A program made the position numbers and the translations under genes. Positions 35,618 to 46,554 of a stretch of DNA of 64,000 bases are shown here, one piece after another. The first letter of the stretch is position 1, and the number at the start of each line of letters is the position of its first letter. The notes beneath the pieces were generated by a model. It had not been told where the DNA came from. It worked only from the letters and a program-made list of their open reading frames with translations, and ran no database searches. Source of the DNA: Garcia nutans (lineage: Eukaryota; Streptophyta; Magnoliopsida; Malpighiales; Euphorbiaceae); the NCBI GenBank assembly GCA_947685225.1, contig CANTUV010000031.1, forward strand, positions 64,337,001 through 64,401,000, read 5' to 3'.

Positions 35618-36170
35618 GTGGTCATTGAAGCTGAAGATAATGAGATTGTTAACGCTCTAACGGTTGAGAGGCTTCTCAATGGTTTTCAAGTAGCTGTAAT
35701 TTCTGATGATGAAGCAGTGGACTCCAAAGTCTTGAATATGATGAAGAACATGAACTACCTTCCCGGAGCTGGTCTTGGAAAGGGTAAAGCCGGTTTAACA
35801 AAGTTGCCAGATTTTAGAACTCAAGCTTCCAAGAAGGGGTTGGGATATGATGAAGCCAATAATGTTCAACCAAAGAAGAATAAGAAGATGAGCTTCCCAC
35901 CACTTGAAGAGATCTTTGTTAAAGCTCCAACTATGGGACCACTCCAAGGAAAGCCCGAGCTGATCATGTTCATGGGTAAGTTAATTCCCGGTTTTGAAAT
36001 TTTTGCAGATGTTGCTGAGTTAGTGAAGAAAGTGAAGAAAGAGCTCTCCCTGCCAACCAACAAGGAATCCACTCCAAAAGAGAAGAATGAAGCTGCCCTG
36101 AAAGCCGAGAAGACTCCAGAAGAGATTGCTGCCCTAGTTGAAGAAATTTTGAAGAAATTCTGCTTTATGA
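35618..36170 (+). pseudogene. G-patch-like region between protease and RT
   Basis: MMKNMNYLPGAGLGKGKAG (about 35740-35795) followed by GLGYDEANN matches the glycine-rich G-patch pattern found in Tat/Ogre polyproteins, an RNA-binding motif. Downstream is a Lys/Glu-rich linker. A frameshift near 36145 separates it from RT. The minus copy (40729-41007) carries the same segment with the first glycines changed (LPRASLGKG). Confidence 0.75.
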
Positions 36171-37620
36171 TTCTGAGAACAATGATTTTGATTTTGATTT
36201 TAATTTGTCTGCTTTATATGAGGATGATGATATTTTCTTTTCCAAAATGAATGCAATAAAGTCTGATTTTGCTTACTTGTGTTGCATATATTTAAATAAC
36301 AGTTACATGAGCATCTTTAATATTAATTCTGTTAACACACAATCATTAAATTTGGGAACAATCGAAAATCCTAAAAACATTAGCATAGCATCCGACCTTA
36401 CTCCTGATGAGAGAGAGAGATTTGAAAAAATATTCAAAAAATATGAAGAGGTGTTCGCTTGGTCATATGAAGATATGCCGGGGATAGATCGAGACATAGC
36501 CGAGCATCATATCCCTACTTACACTCACATTAAACCTGTCAAACAAAAGCTTAGACGATTAAGACCTGAATGGGCTGAATTGGTTAAAGAAGAGGTCACT
36601 AAGCAAATACAATTGAAGTTCCTTGAAGTGATAGAATACCCAGATTGGATAGCCAACATAGTACCTGTGCCAAAGAAAGATGGGAGGATAAGGGTCTGCG
36701 TGGACTATAGAGATTTAAACAAGGCTTCCCTTAAGGATGATTTTCCTTTACCTCATATAGATGTACTCATTGATAGTGCAGCCTCTAGTGTGCTACACTC
36801 GTTTGTAGATGGATTTTCCGGATACAATCAAGTGTTAATGGCCCAAGAGGATAAAGCCAAAACTGCCTTCACTACTACATGGGGTATATTTAGTTATAGG
36901 GTGATGCCTTTCTGCTTAAAGAATGCTGGAGCAACTTACCAAAGGATGGCCACCACATTATTTCATGACATGATGCACAAAGAAGTTGAAGTATATGTTG
37001 ATGATATGATGGTTAAGTCAGATACAAGGGAGCAACACTTCCAGAATTTAGAATTATTCTTTAATAGAGCTTTGAAGTATAAGCTAAGATTAAACCCGAA
37101 GAAGTGTGTATTCGGTGTTACCTCAGGTAAATTGTTGGGACATGTAATTGGCCCGAATGGCATCGAGATAGATCCTGAAAAAGTCAAAGCAATCAGGGAT
37201 ATGCCGGCCCCTAAGACAGAGAGAGAAGTACGGGGATTCATTGGTAAACTACAGTACATTAGTAGATTTATAGTAAAGCTCACAATAATCTGTGAGCCTA
37301 TCTTCAAGCTGCTTAGGAAGAATCAGCCGGTCGTATGGAACGGAGAATGTCAAAAGGGCTTTGATTGAATAAAAGAGTATTTGTTGAATCCACCTGTCTT
37401 GAAACCACCTAAACCCAGTAAACCTCTATTACTATACTTAGCAGTAGAAGAAGAGTCGATAGGAGCAATGCTAGCCCAAGCAGATGAGTCGGGGATTGAG
37501 CATGCCGTTTACTACTTAAGTAGAAAGCTCCTACCTTATGAAATTAAGTATAGTATTATTGAAAAGACATGCATAGCCGTGGTTTGGTCTTCTAAGAAGT
37601 TGCGGCATTACTTTCAATCA
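36171..37620 (+). pseudogene. reverse transcriptase of the plus-strand Tat-like element
   Basis: The frame 36205-37368 holds the RT: EDMPGIDRDIAEHHIPT, IVPVPKKDGRIRVCVDYRDL, DFPLPHIDVLID, FVDGFSGYNQV, FSYRVMPFCLKNAGATYQ and the catalytic YVDDMMVKS (near 36990-37020). Phe-Gly is changed to Phe-Cys in the MPF(G)LKNA block. A TGA at 37366-37368 replaces an Arg codon that is still CGA in the minus copy (near 39335), a direct example of CGA-to-TGA change. The connection and first RNase H start follow (LLLYLAVEEESIGAML). Would copy RNA into DNA; inactive. Confidence 0.9.
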
Positions 37621-38944
37621 TATAGTGTGCAAGCAATTTCCAGGTTGGATCCAATGAAATACTTAAGGGAGACACCCTTTTTAATTGGGAAATATGGTCG
37701 ATGGTTGATAATATTAGAAGAATTTGAGATCGAGTATGTAACCAGAAAAACAATCAAAGGTAGAGTGGTGGCAGAATTTCTGGCTCAACAACCATTACCA
37801 GAAAGTGAAGAGGTAATCTTGGAAAATCCAGATGAACATTTAGAAGCAATTGAAGTACAAGGGTGGAAAATGTATTTTGATGGAGCAGTAAACAGGAAAG
37901 GAGCAGGTTTGGGAGTTATACTAGAATCGCCAGAAGGGGAACTCATCCCTTTAGCCAAAAAGTTGAAATTTAGGGCAACCAATAATATGGTGGAGTACGA
38001 AGCTTGTATTTTCGGTTTGGAAACCCTAATGATTATGAGGGTAGATAAGGTGAAAGTTTATGGTGATTCGTTGCTAGTAGTATCCCAAGTAAATGGAGAG
38101 TGGGAGTTGAAAGAAGAAAAATTGAAACCATACCATCATTACCTGACCATGATAAAGAAGAATTTTAAAGAGTGTAAGTTTATACGCTTGTCAAGAGAAG
38201 AAAATCAGATGGCTGATGCCCTAGCCACATTGGCTTCGGTATGGGAAGATCCTATTAACCTATTCCTTAAGCCTCTGATCTTGACCAGTTCATCAACTCC
38301 TTGTTATGAATATGAAACAATCATGGAAATTGATACAGACCATGATGCATGGTATGATACCATAAGGAGATTTTTGGAGGAAAGAGAATACCCGCCGGGG
38401 GCAACAAAGAAAGAGAGAAGAGCCATAATGAGGTGGTCATTGCAATACACCACATTCCATGGGGAGTTATATCGAAGATGGCCCGATGGGGGTGCATTTG
38501 AGATGTTTAAGAAAGCCCAAAGTGGAGCGCATCATGTCAGAAATACATGCAGGAAGTTGCGGTCCGCACATGAGTGGTTGGCCCTAATTAAGAAGATTAT
38601 TCGACAAGGTTACTACTGGTTGACCATGGAGAGAGATTGTATTGAGTTTGTCAGGATGTGCCAACAATGTCAGATGTACGGTAACTTGAATCATATGCCT
38701 CCTGAAGAACTGCATTCAATGTCTTCACCCTGGCCCTTTGCCACCTGGGGTATCAACATTATAGGAGAGATACATCCGACAGCTTCAAACGGGCACCGTT
38801 TTATTGTGGTAGCAGTTGATTATTTTTCAAAATGGGTCAAAGCCGAATCCTTCAACAAGCTGGGTGTAAGTCAAATGGCTAGGTTTATTGAAAAGAATCT
38901 CATCTGTAGATATGGGGTCCCGCACAGTGTGATATCAGACAACA
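37381..38944 (+). pseudogene. RNase H, archaeal-type RNase H and truncated integrase
   Basis: One open frame of over 500 codons. The first RNase H part (37381-37740) contains KYSIIEKTCIAVVWSSKKLR. The archaeal-type RNase H (about 37855-38250) has MYFDGAVNRKGAGLG, NNMVEYEACIFGLE, VYGDSLLV and ADALATLAS, giving its acidic residues. Integrase zinc region HVRNTC...CQQCQMY lies at 38535-38680, and the core with VVAVDYFSKW and HSVISDNS at 38805-38943 keeps the first two acidic positions; the Glu part is gone. At 38945 the frame runs into an LTR-end fragment, giving a chimeric tail to 39009. Confidence 0.9.
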
Positions 38945-39078
38945 GTGCAAGAACCATTCCACCAGGAGTGGGGAAGAAAATCCCCGCTCACGCAAAGGTT
39001 TGGAATTAGCACCGAACTAGCCAGGGCCAAAATCAAAGGTCTATAGTTTGCCCCTTGCTTGAATGAGCTTGAATTTAT
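38945..39078. other. chimeric junction with a 45-bp Tat-like LTR-end fragment
   Basis: 38945-38990 matches the LTR 3' end (gcaagaaccattccaccagg... tccccgctcac; compare 29799-29840) in + orientation, placed directly inside integrase. 38991-39078 is unassigned. The minus-strand Tat-like copy begins at about 39079. Likely a repair or template-switch scar between two inverted elements. Confidence 0.7.
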
Positions 39079-40403
39079 TTAAAGAGTCAAAAGAAACTTC
39101 TTAGAAGACCAAACCATAGCTATACAGGTCTTTTCAATGATACTATACTTAATTTCATAAGATAGGAGCTTTATACTCAAATAGTAAACTGCATGGTCAA
39201 TCCCTGACTCATCTGCTTGGGCTAGCATGGCTCGTATTGACTCTTCTTCTATTGCTAAGTATAGTAATAGAGGTTTACAGAGTTTGGGTGGATTTAAAAT
39301 TGGTGAATTCAGCAAATACTCTTTTATTCGTTCAAAGGCCCTTTGACATTCTTCATTCCACAGGACCGACTGATTCTTTTTAAGCAATTTGAAGATAGGC
39401 TCACAGATTGTTGTGAGCTTTGCTATGAATCTGCTAATGTATTGTAATTTACCAATGAATCACTGAACTTCTCTCTCCGTCTTAGGGGTTGGCATATCCT
39501 TGATTGCTTTAACTTTATCAAGATCAATCTCAATGCCATTCGGACCAATCACATGTCCCAACAATTTACCTGAGGTAACCCCGAACACACACTTCTTTGG
39601 GTTTAATCTTAGCTTATATTTCAATGCTCTATCGAAGAATAATTCTAAGTTTTAGAAGTGTTGTTCCCTCTAATTTCACCATCATATCATCAACATATAC
39701 TTCAACTTCTTTATGCATCATGTCACGAAATGGTGTGGTGGCCATCCTTTGGTAGGTTGCTCCAGTATTCTTTAAGCCAAACGACATCACCCTATAACAA
39801 AATATACCCCATGTAGTAATGAAAGTAGTTTTGGCTTTATCCTCTTGGGCCATTAACACTTGGTTGTATCCAGAGAATCCATCTACAAATGAATGTAGCA
39901 TGCTAGAGGTTGCAATATCAATGAGGACATCTATATGGGGTAAAGGAAAATCATCTTTAGGGGAAGCCTTGTATGAATCTCTATAGTCCACACAGACCCT
40001 TATTCTTCCATCTTTCTTTGGCACGGGTACTATGTTGGCTAGCCAATTTAGATATTCTATCACTTCAAGGAACTTTACTTGTATTTTTTTAGTGACCTCT
40101 TCTTTAACCAATTCAGCCCACTTAGGTCTTAATCACCTTACCTTTTGTTTGACAGGTTTCATGCTATGTCTCATCTATTCTAGGCATATCCTCATAAGAC
40201 CATGCAAATACTTCTTCATATTTTTTGAATATTTTTTTAAATCTCTCTCTCTCATCAGGAGTAAGGTCGGATGCTATGCTAATGTTTTTAGGATTTTTGA
40301 TTGCTCCCAAATTTAATGATTGTGTATCAACAGAATTAATATTAAAGATGCTCAGGTAACTGCTATTTGAATGTATGCAACCATCAGGAGAAACATCACA
40401 CAA
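39079..40403 (-). pseudogene. reverse transcriptase fragment of the minus-strand Tat-like element
   Basis: Pieces on -: 40403-40164 (SLNLGAIKNPKNISIASDL, EEVFAWSYEDMP), 40111-39629 (IVPVPKKDGRIRVCVDYRD, FVDGFSGYNQV, YVDDMMVK) and 39387-39079 (RIKEYLLNSPILNPPKLC, STIEKTC-type RNase H start). Frameshifts near 39640 and around 40130-40170 separate them; stop/frame breaks also lie between 39628 and 39388. The catalytic YVDD is kept. It ends inside the first RNase H at about 39079, opposite the plus-strand copy. Confidence 0.87.
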
Positions 40404-40420
40404 GTAAGCAAAATCAGACT

Positions 40421-40994
40421 TTATTGCATCATTTTAGAAAAGAAAACATCATCATCCTCATACAAAGCAGAAAAATTAAAATCAAAATCAAAATCATTAG
40501 GGAGAATATCTTCAAACTTCTCTTCAGCTAGGGCAGCAATCTCCTCCGGAGTCTTCTCAGCTTTCAGGACAGCTTCCTTCTTCTCTTCAGGATTGGACTC
40601 CTTGTTGGCTAGCAGGGTGAGCTCCTTCTTCACTTGTTCCACTAACTTGGCAACATCTGCAAAAATTTCAAAACCCGGGATCAACTTTCCCATGAACATG
40701 GTTGGCTCAGGCTTTCCTTGGAGTGGTCTCATGTCTGGAGCTTTGACAAAGATTTTTTCAAGTGGCGGGAAGCCATCTTCTCATTCTTCCTTGGCTGGAC
40801 ATCTTTGTTGGCTTCATCATATCCCAACCACTTCTTGCAAGTTTGAGTTATATAATCTGTAAGCTTTGTCAAACCGGCCTTGCCCTTTCCAAGACTAGCT
40901 CTAGGAAGGTAGTTCATGCTCTTCATCATTTTCAAGACCTTAAAGTCCGCTACTTCATCATCAGAAATTACAGCTATTTGGAAGCCATTGAGAG
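40421..40994 (-). pseudogene. G-patch and linker region of the minus-strand Tat-like element
   Basis: The frame 41007-40729 begins inside the neighbouring solo LTR; the element part starts at 40994 with LNGFQIAVISDDE and contains MMKSMNYLPRASLGKGKAG. The 40732-40421 frame continues with the Lys/Glu-rich linker and ALYEDDDVFFSKM. A frame change near 40735 separates them. The upstream half of this gene resumes at 44075 after the solo LTR. Confidence 0.78.
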
Positions 40995-43900
40995 TGTAAC
41001 ACCCCATCTTAGCCTATGTTTATAGACCAAGATGGACTGTTAACTCATGGTGGTTGTGTCTTAATATTTTACTTAGCCAATTTTAAGTGTAGATTTTAAA
41101 AAAAAAATTTCCATAACCTCCCCTAACAATGGAGGTCCCATGTGTCGCCAAAACTGATTTTTCTTATTTTTGAAAAATATTTTATTTCACAATTCAACTC
41201 AAGCACACTCCCAATAATCCACCCTTATAACCTCAACTACATTCCTGCAAGAAGAATTCACACTTCTATACTTGCATACATAAGTGCTAAACCCAAATAA
41301 GATTTATTAGATTACTAGCAGTGTACGTGTTCTAGCTTTTCAGTATAATACATTTATTTGCTAGATCATACAAGCTTATGTACATGCCATATTGCTACAA
41401 TCAATCATATCCACACTCCTACCCAACGTAGTAGTCAAGGCCAGCTGCGCAGGACATGCTGCAATCTCGTCTCCTCATTTAACCTACGAGTTTAGAGGGA
41501 AACTAAACTCGCTAAGCAATTGCTTAGTGGGTACTTAAATCATTGCAATAAAATGAAAGAATTATTTGAACATATATTTATATACTTTAAACAATTGAAA
41601 GGAATAAATACAAAACACAGAAGGTAAAAAGGCTTGACTGAATATTTTGAATTTAAATCATTTTCTTGCTTTTATCATTTTGGTTGCTTTACTGGTTTAA
41701 CAGAACATCAGTGGATAAGGAAGGGTCATGATAAACATATCTCATCATGATCATATTTCATTATCTTTCATCATAATTCTTGCACATGTGACAATGGCCA
41801 TTATCATTGCATCATTGATCATGTCATTGTAATCATCGGCCTTCAGCCGGAATATCATATCATGTCATAAGCAGTACTGCAGTAATAGTATGATGCATCA
41901 TACCCTTATCTCAAGGGTTCTGATATACCAAGTATAGCATAAATAATTTAATTACTTTGGTCATGATATTCAATAGATCATGATTTTTCCATAAGGTATG
42001 TATTGTCGGAATAGCTTGTCATGATGCCTTTCTGATCCTTTCCAATTCTCCTTCATGTCATTTTATATGATTTAACATCAATCCATATCATAATATTCAA
42101 GTTTTAACACATTTAGAAAAATGACCAAATGAATAGTAGCGCGACACGTAAAATCGGCAACGCAATGGCGCGCGACAACTAAATAGTAAAATATGTTTTA
42201 CTGCTGAAAATCAGTCAACTTTGGCAACAGTTTTGACCAAGTGAACAACCTTATTTTTGGATGAATTTTTGCAGGAAAACACTTTCATAAGTTAACTAAA
42301 TTCATGTAAAATTTCATTGAAAAATTCTTTCGTTTGCCCCCTTCAACGGACTGCCCAAAATCAAAGCTGCAGAATGGTGCCCAAAAGGGACCATTCGGCC
42401 AAATTTTCAAAACTTGAGGAAAATTCATTTTTTTTCTTGCAAAATTAATTTTTAGACTCCTTTTTTGATACCATTGAAAGACTAAGGGTCCCTCTTTCAA
42501 AAATCAACCCAAAGGGGTGATTAAAAGTTCATCAAAGTTTATGGATATTTGAGCAAAGTTTAGCTAGTTTGTTTTGTTTTTATTCTTTTCACAATCAATT
42601 GATTACAAATGGTTTAAGAGTACTTTCCCACATATTTACCACACATAATAACAACATTTCAAAACAATTTCAAAAGTCCCATAATGCAAAATATGTGAAT
42701 TAATTGAAAAGGCAATGATTTAAGTACCAAACCTTGTTTATTTGCTTTGTTCCTTGCTTGTCCTATTCTTTCTTCCCTTCTTCTTCTTTATCCCTTTGAT
42801 TTCCTATAATTTTCATAACTTCCATAATAAGAACATTATAAAAACCATATGTTCAAACCTTGATTCTTGCTAGCTAAAGCTACTAATTACCATTTATTCA
42901 TCACTTCTACATGTATGGATCATTTAATCTAATTTCTCTTCACTTTCTTAACTTTCCCATAATCTTCCCAACTTTTCTTTCATTGATAACTTGAAAACTA
43001 TCAATCAAATGAATAAACTAAAGCTAGAATTGGAATCCTTACCTTAAAATTAAGCTTTTCCTTCCAAAAATCCATTTGAACACTTGAAAAATTCCTTCCC
43101 TTTTTTGGTGGAGAGAATTCGGCCATACCTCTCAAAATGGAGAGAAAAATATGTGTTCTTAGTTTTTTAATCATCCTTCTCTCCCTTTTTATATTTTTCC
43201 ATTTTCCATTTATTTAATTAATTTCATTTTGGAGGGTTAAGATGTAACCACCACAAAAGTATCTTTAACTAGGATGGTGCCATATGGAGGGTTAAGATTA
43301 ATCCAACCCAAAAGTGTCTTTAAAAAAGATTTTTCCATGTGTCATTTTCTAGAAAATTACTTTGCCATGTGTCCCTTTTCTAGAAAATGAGTGGAAGTGA
43401 AAAGACCAAAATACCCTTCAATGGAAGGTTTTGCCTTTTCTTCGTAACGGGGTGGTTTTACGACGCGTAAAATGTACCATTCTCCTCCTTTCAACCTCTC
43501 GTTTCCATTTCCGACATTCATTCTTGATTTTGAACTAATTTATAAAAATTACGCTCATGCCCTTGACTTTTGTAAAAATTCCCTTTAGGTCCTTACGTGA
43601 TTCGGGTCTCCACTTAGGTTTGTTCTTCAACATTGATCACTGCGGAGTCCTTCCGTTTACTTCGGATACCTTTACGTGTCTTGTTTTCCAGTGTATACAT
43701 TATTATCACAAGAATGACAAAAATACCCTTGGTCAAGAATCCACTGTATCTCTCAAACTTTGCATTTTTGGGAAAAACCGTGGTGTTCCATTTCGACCCA
43801 ATTTTTCTCTACTTTCCATTTCTAGAGTCTGTTATATGCACTTTTAAGAACCTCCAGTACAACTTTTAGAAATTACAGTTACCTCCCCAAAACTTTTTGA

Positions 43901-44074
43901 AATTATAGTCACCTCCCCAAAACTTTTACAATCTTTTCAATTAGGTCCTTTTTATCCTATAGAGCTTCCTTTCACTTCGTGTTCTTTGGTGATTACTTGG
44001 GACGGCTCCTGTTACTGTACGCGGATGTACTGTACATGGATGTACTGCACATATGTACAAATTGGGTTGTGACA
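40995..44074 (-). mobile_element. Tekay-family solo LTR (3080 bp), TSD GAGAG
   Basis: Perfect 5-bp target duplication gagag at 40990-40994 and 44075-44079. On + it begins TGTAACACCCC and ends TTGTGACA. On - it aligns in order with the Tekay-like 3' LTR (6173-9147): the 5' part (gacctaattg, gtgcatataac, acggttttt words), TATA region tataaaaa at 43186-43193 (-), and 3' part with the gtagttgagg...gggagtgt segment. No internal sequence remains. It splits the protease/G-patch region of the minus-strand Tat-like element. Confidence 0.92.
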
Positions 44075-45179
44075 GAGAGACCTCTAAACCATTAGAGCAT
44101 TAACAACCTTATTAATTGTCTCATCTCCATTAGGGAACTTGATCTTTTGATGAAGGGTGGAAGGAACTCCACCAAGAGGATGAAACCATGGTCATCCCAA
44201 GAGTAAGTCAAAGTTAATAGGTATGTCCAAAACAATGAATTCAATAATAGATTCAATTGGACCAACCTTGATAGCAGCTTTGAAAGTTCCTTTGGCATGT
44301 CTCTTAGTGTTGTCATAAGCTCGAATGGTTACTTCAGTCAGGTTTAGATCCCTTGTTTACATGGCTAGTTTTGGCAATATTTTAAGTGGACAAACATTTA
44401 TGGTGGACCCATCATCAATCATTACACATGAAGTCCTTTTCCCTTTGATTTCTATTTTGATAAAGAGAGGGCGGATGTGATCTCTCCCTCTTCTGGTAAA
44501 TCCGCCTCCAAGAAGGATACCGCTCCCATATTAACTTCGCTCTTCTCTTGAATATCTTCACATTTCATTACTCCTTCAATTTTTATCAAGTTGATCAGCT
44601 CCTCCAGTGTTATAGAGGTGAAAATTGGCATGCTGGCCAAGGCCTTGGCCATAGTTTCTCGGTGCTTTTTAGAAGTAACCAATAAATCTAAAATGCTAAC
44701 ACTTGCTTGAGTTCTTTTCAATTGCTTTACCACGGTATCATCTTCCTCTTCTTTATTCCCTATTTCAACTTCCTTTCCTTTATTAACTTCTACCTCCTTA
44801 GGCGGTGGCCTTGCATAAGGCTTACCAGATCTAGTGTTCATTACTTCATCTTTCTCGGACTCGGACCAAATCCATTCTTCCTTCTTGGGTACAAGATCAA
44901 CATCACTATCGCTTAAATCCCAAAACCCATTCATAACACAAATTGCTACTTCTTTACCCACCATAGCTTGTTTAATTTTGCCAAATACCTCTTCTTCTTT
45001 GGTTGCTTCTCCACCCACTTCTTGGAAAGAAGACATGACAAAACTTTCATGTAAACCTCCTCCAATCATGAAGGTTGCCTGTGGTGGTACACTATTGAAC
45101 CTTGGTAATGGATTGTCTTTAGTGTTCGGCTTGTTGGGCTCGGGCAGCTTTCCACTATCAATCAAATTTTGGATCTCAT
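44075..45179 (-). pseudogene. gag C-terminus and protease of the minus-strand Tat-like element
   Basis: The frame 45165-44452 carries the gag tail (DSGKLPEPNKPNTKDNPLPR, ATFMIGGGLHESFVMSSFQE, EEWIWSESEKDEVMNTRSGK) through an acidic stretch into SILDLLVTSKKHRETMAKAL and the protease lead-in. From 44450 leftward is the protease with VLDIPINFDLLLG then TGA (44192-44194) then PWFHPLGGVPSTLH in the same frame. A frame change near 44450 precedes it. The right boundary is the copia insertion (45180). Corresponds to 34640-35690 on the plus copy. Confidence 0.85.
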
Positions 45180-46541
45180 TGTTAGTGTATATGCCCTAGG
45201 CCATTGATTTGGACCTTAATGTTATTCATTTTGTTATTAATAAAGAAGTTTTTATTATCATTGTTATGTTTGCATGTTATATATAATAATGATTATATCC
45301 CTGGTTTATTATTGTTATGGAGATAATAATAAATATAACTAGTATAATATTAATTTGATAATCATAAGATGATTATAGGTATGAAGATACAAATCAATAT
45401 TATGGATACATGTTAGAGAACAGTGTATTGGATAGACCCACATAGATATCACTTCATGGTTTAAATGTCATAAGTGTATCTCATAATAGTTTTCATTAAT
45501 CCTTTGACTTGAGATTGTCATAGTTTCCAACATAAGGAATATTATGTTTTGACATGATCAAACGTTATCTGTAACTAGATAATTATAAAGGTTATGCTTG
45601 AACATGATATAAATTATGTAGAGGAAAATGAACAATCAAGATGGAATTTGTCCCTCTTTATGAGAGAGATATCTTCTGGGCCCCTCGATAAGTGTAACTG
45701 AGAAATGCATGGTCGTGCTCAAATAAGTTGATATAAGATCAATCTTATTTGTTTATTAGTTAACTTGGAGATCGAGTAATCATAAGTTTGGACAATATAA
45801 GTATGACATTTACTATGACTTATGTTCAAACTAGATATCGTGTGACAAAGGGATTAATGCATGTACCATTTCAGGTTTTCATTTATAATGATTCTCATGA
45901 TTAATTGGGTAGTCGTAATGTCTTGCTAGAGGCCAATTATGATTTGTGCATTTCAATAGAGATTGAAATACACTACCAATTAATATGAGCCTATCGGGTC
46001 GCACACATAGAACGTAGGCTGTACTTAAAATAATAATAATTAAATTTTTATTATTGTTGTTTGTATTATTATTATTATTAGATATTAATAATATTATTAT
46101 TATAATAATTATTATTAGATAATAATAATTAAAGACGTGGGTCCATATAGGATATGGACAGTTAAGGTTTTATAAAAAAAAGGTCTTTTAAAACGGTTTT
46201 AAAAGGACTGGAGGCCTTGATGATCTATCATTAATTTTCGTTTTGAAAGAAAATGGCAGAAGAGGAAAAACCTAAAACCCTAGTTTCGTTTTTGCAAAAA
46301 GTTCAGCCACTGCCGTTGGTGAGCTAGCACTTAGAACGGCGTACATTTGTGTGGACTTCGTTAGAGGGTGTTCGTCTTCAGAAGGCAGCATCTGTTAATC
46401 ATTTTGAAGCTACGCAAAAAGGTTAGTTTCGAATCTCTTTTATCGAACTGAATGGATCACATGGATCCTGTGAGTAAATCGAAAGAAATTTTTTGTTTTC
46501 CGCTGCGGCAAGGGTTGCAGGTTCTTCTCGATTTTCTAACA
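45180..46541 (+). repeat. copia 5' LTR (1362 bp)
   Basis: TGTTAGTGTATATGCCCTAG start, TTTCTAACA end. Contains an (ATT/ATA)-rich microsatellite at about 46026-46130 and the tail used for PBS placement. Mirrors 52086-53449. Confidence 0.96.
46026..46130 (+). repeat. ATT/AAT microsatellite in copia LTR
   Basis: Runs of (ATT)n and (AAT)n arranged so that they can pair with each other. The same block is at about 52935-53036 in the 3' LTR. Confidence 0.85.
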
Positions 46542-46542
46542 G

Positions 46543-46554
46543 TGGTATCAGAGC
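46543..46554 (+). other. copia primer-binding site, initiator-Met tRNA
   Basis: TGGTATCAGAGC one base after the LTR end; complementary to initiator-Met tRNA. Confidence 0.95.

Larger units (their letters stand above)
33145..38944 (+). mobile_element. Tat-clade (Ogre/Retand-like) element, 5'- and 3'-truncated
   Basis: On + in order: leader remnant, gag, protease, G-patch, RT, RNase H, archaeal-type RNase H, integrase cut in its core. The second RNase H between RT-RH and IN is diagnostic of the Tat clade. Compared with the minus copies, about 0.9 kb of leader and the 5' LTR are missing at 33145, and everything after the second integrase Asp is missing at 38944. Stops and frameshifts break it into six frames. 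It lies head to head with the second Tat-like copy on - (39079 onward). Confidence 0.88.
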
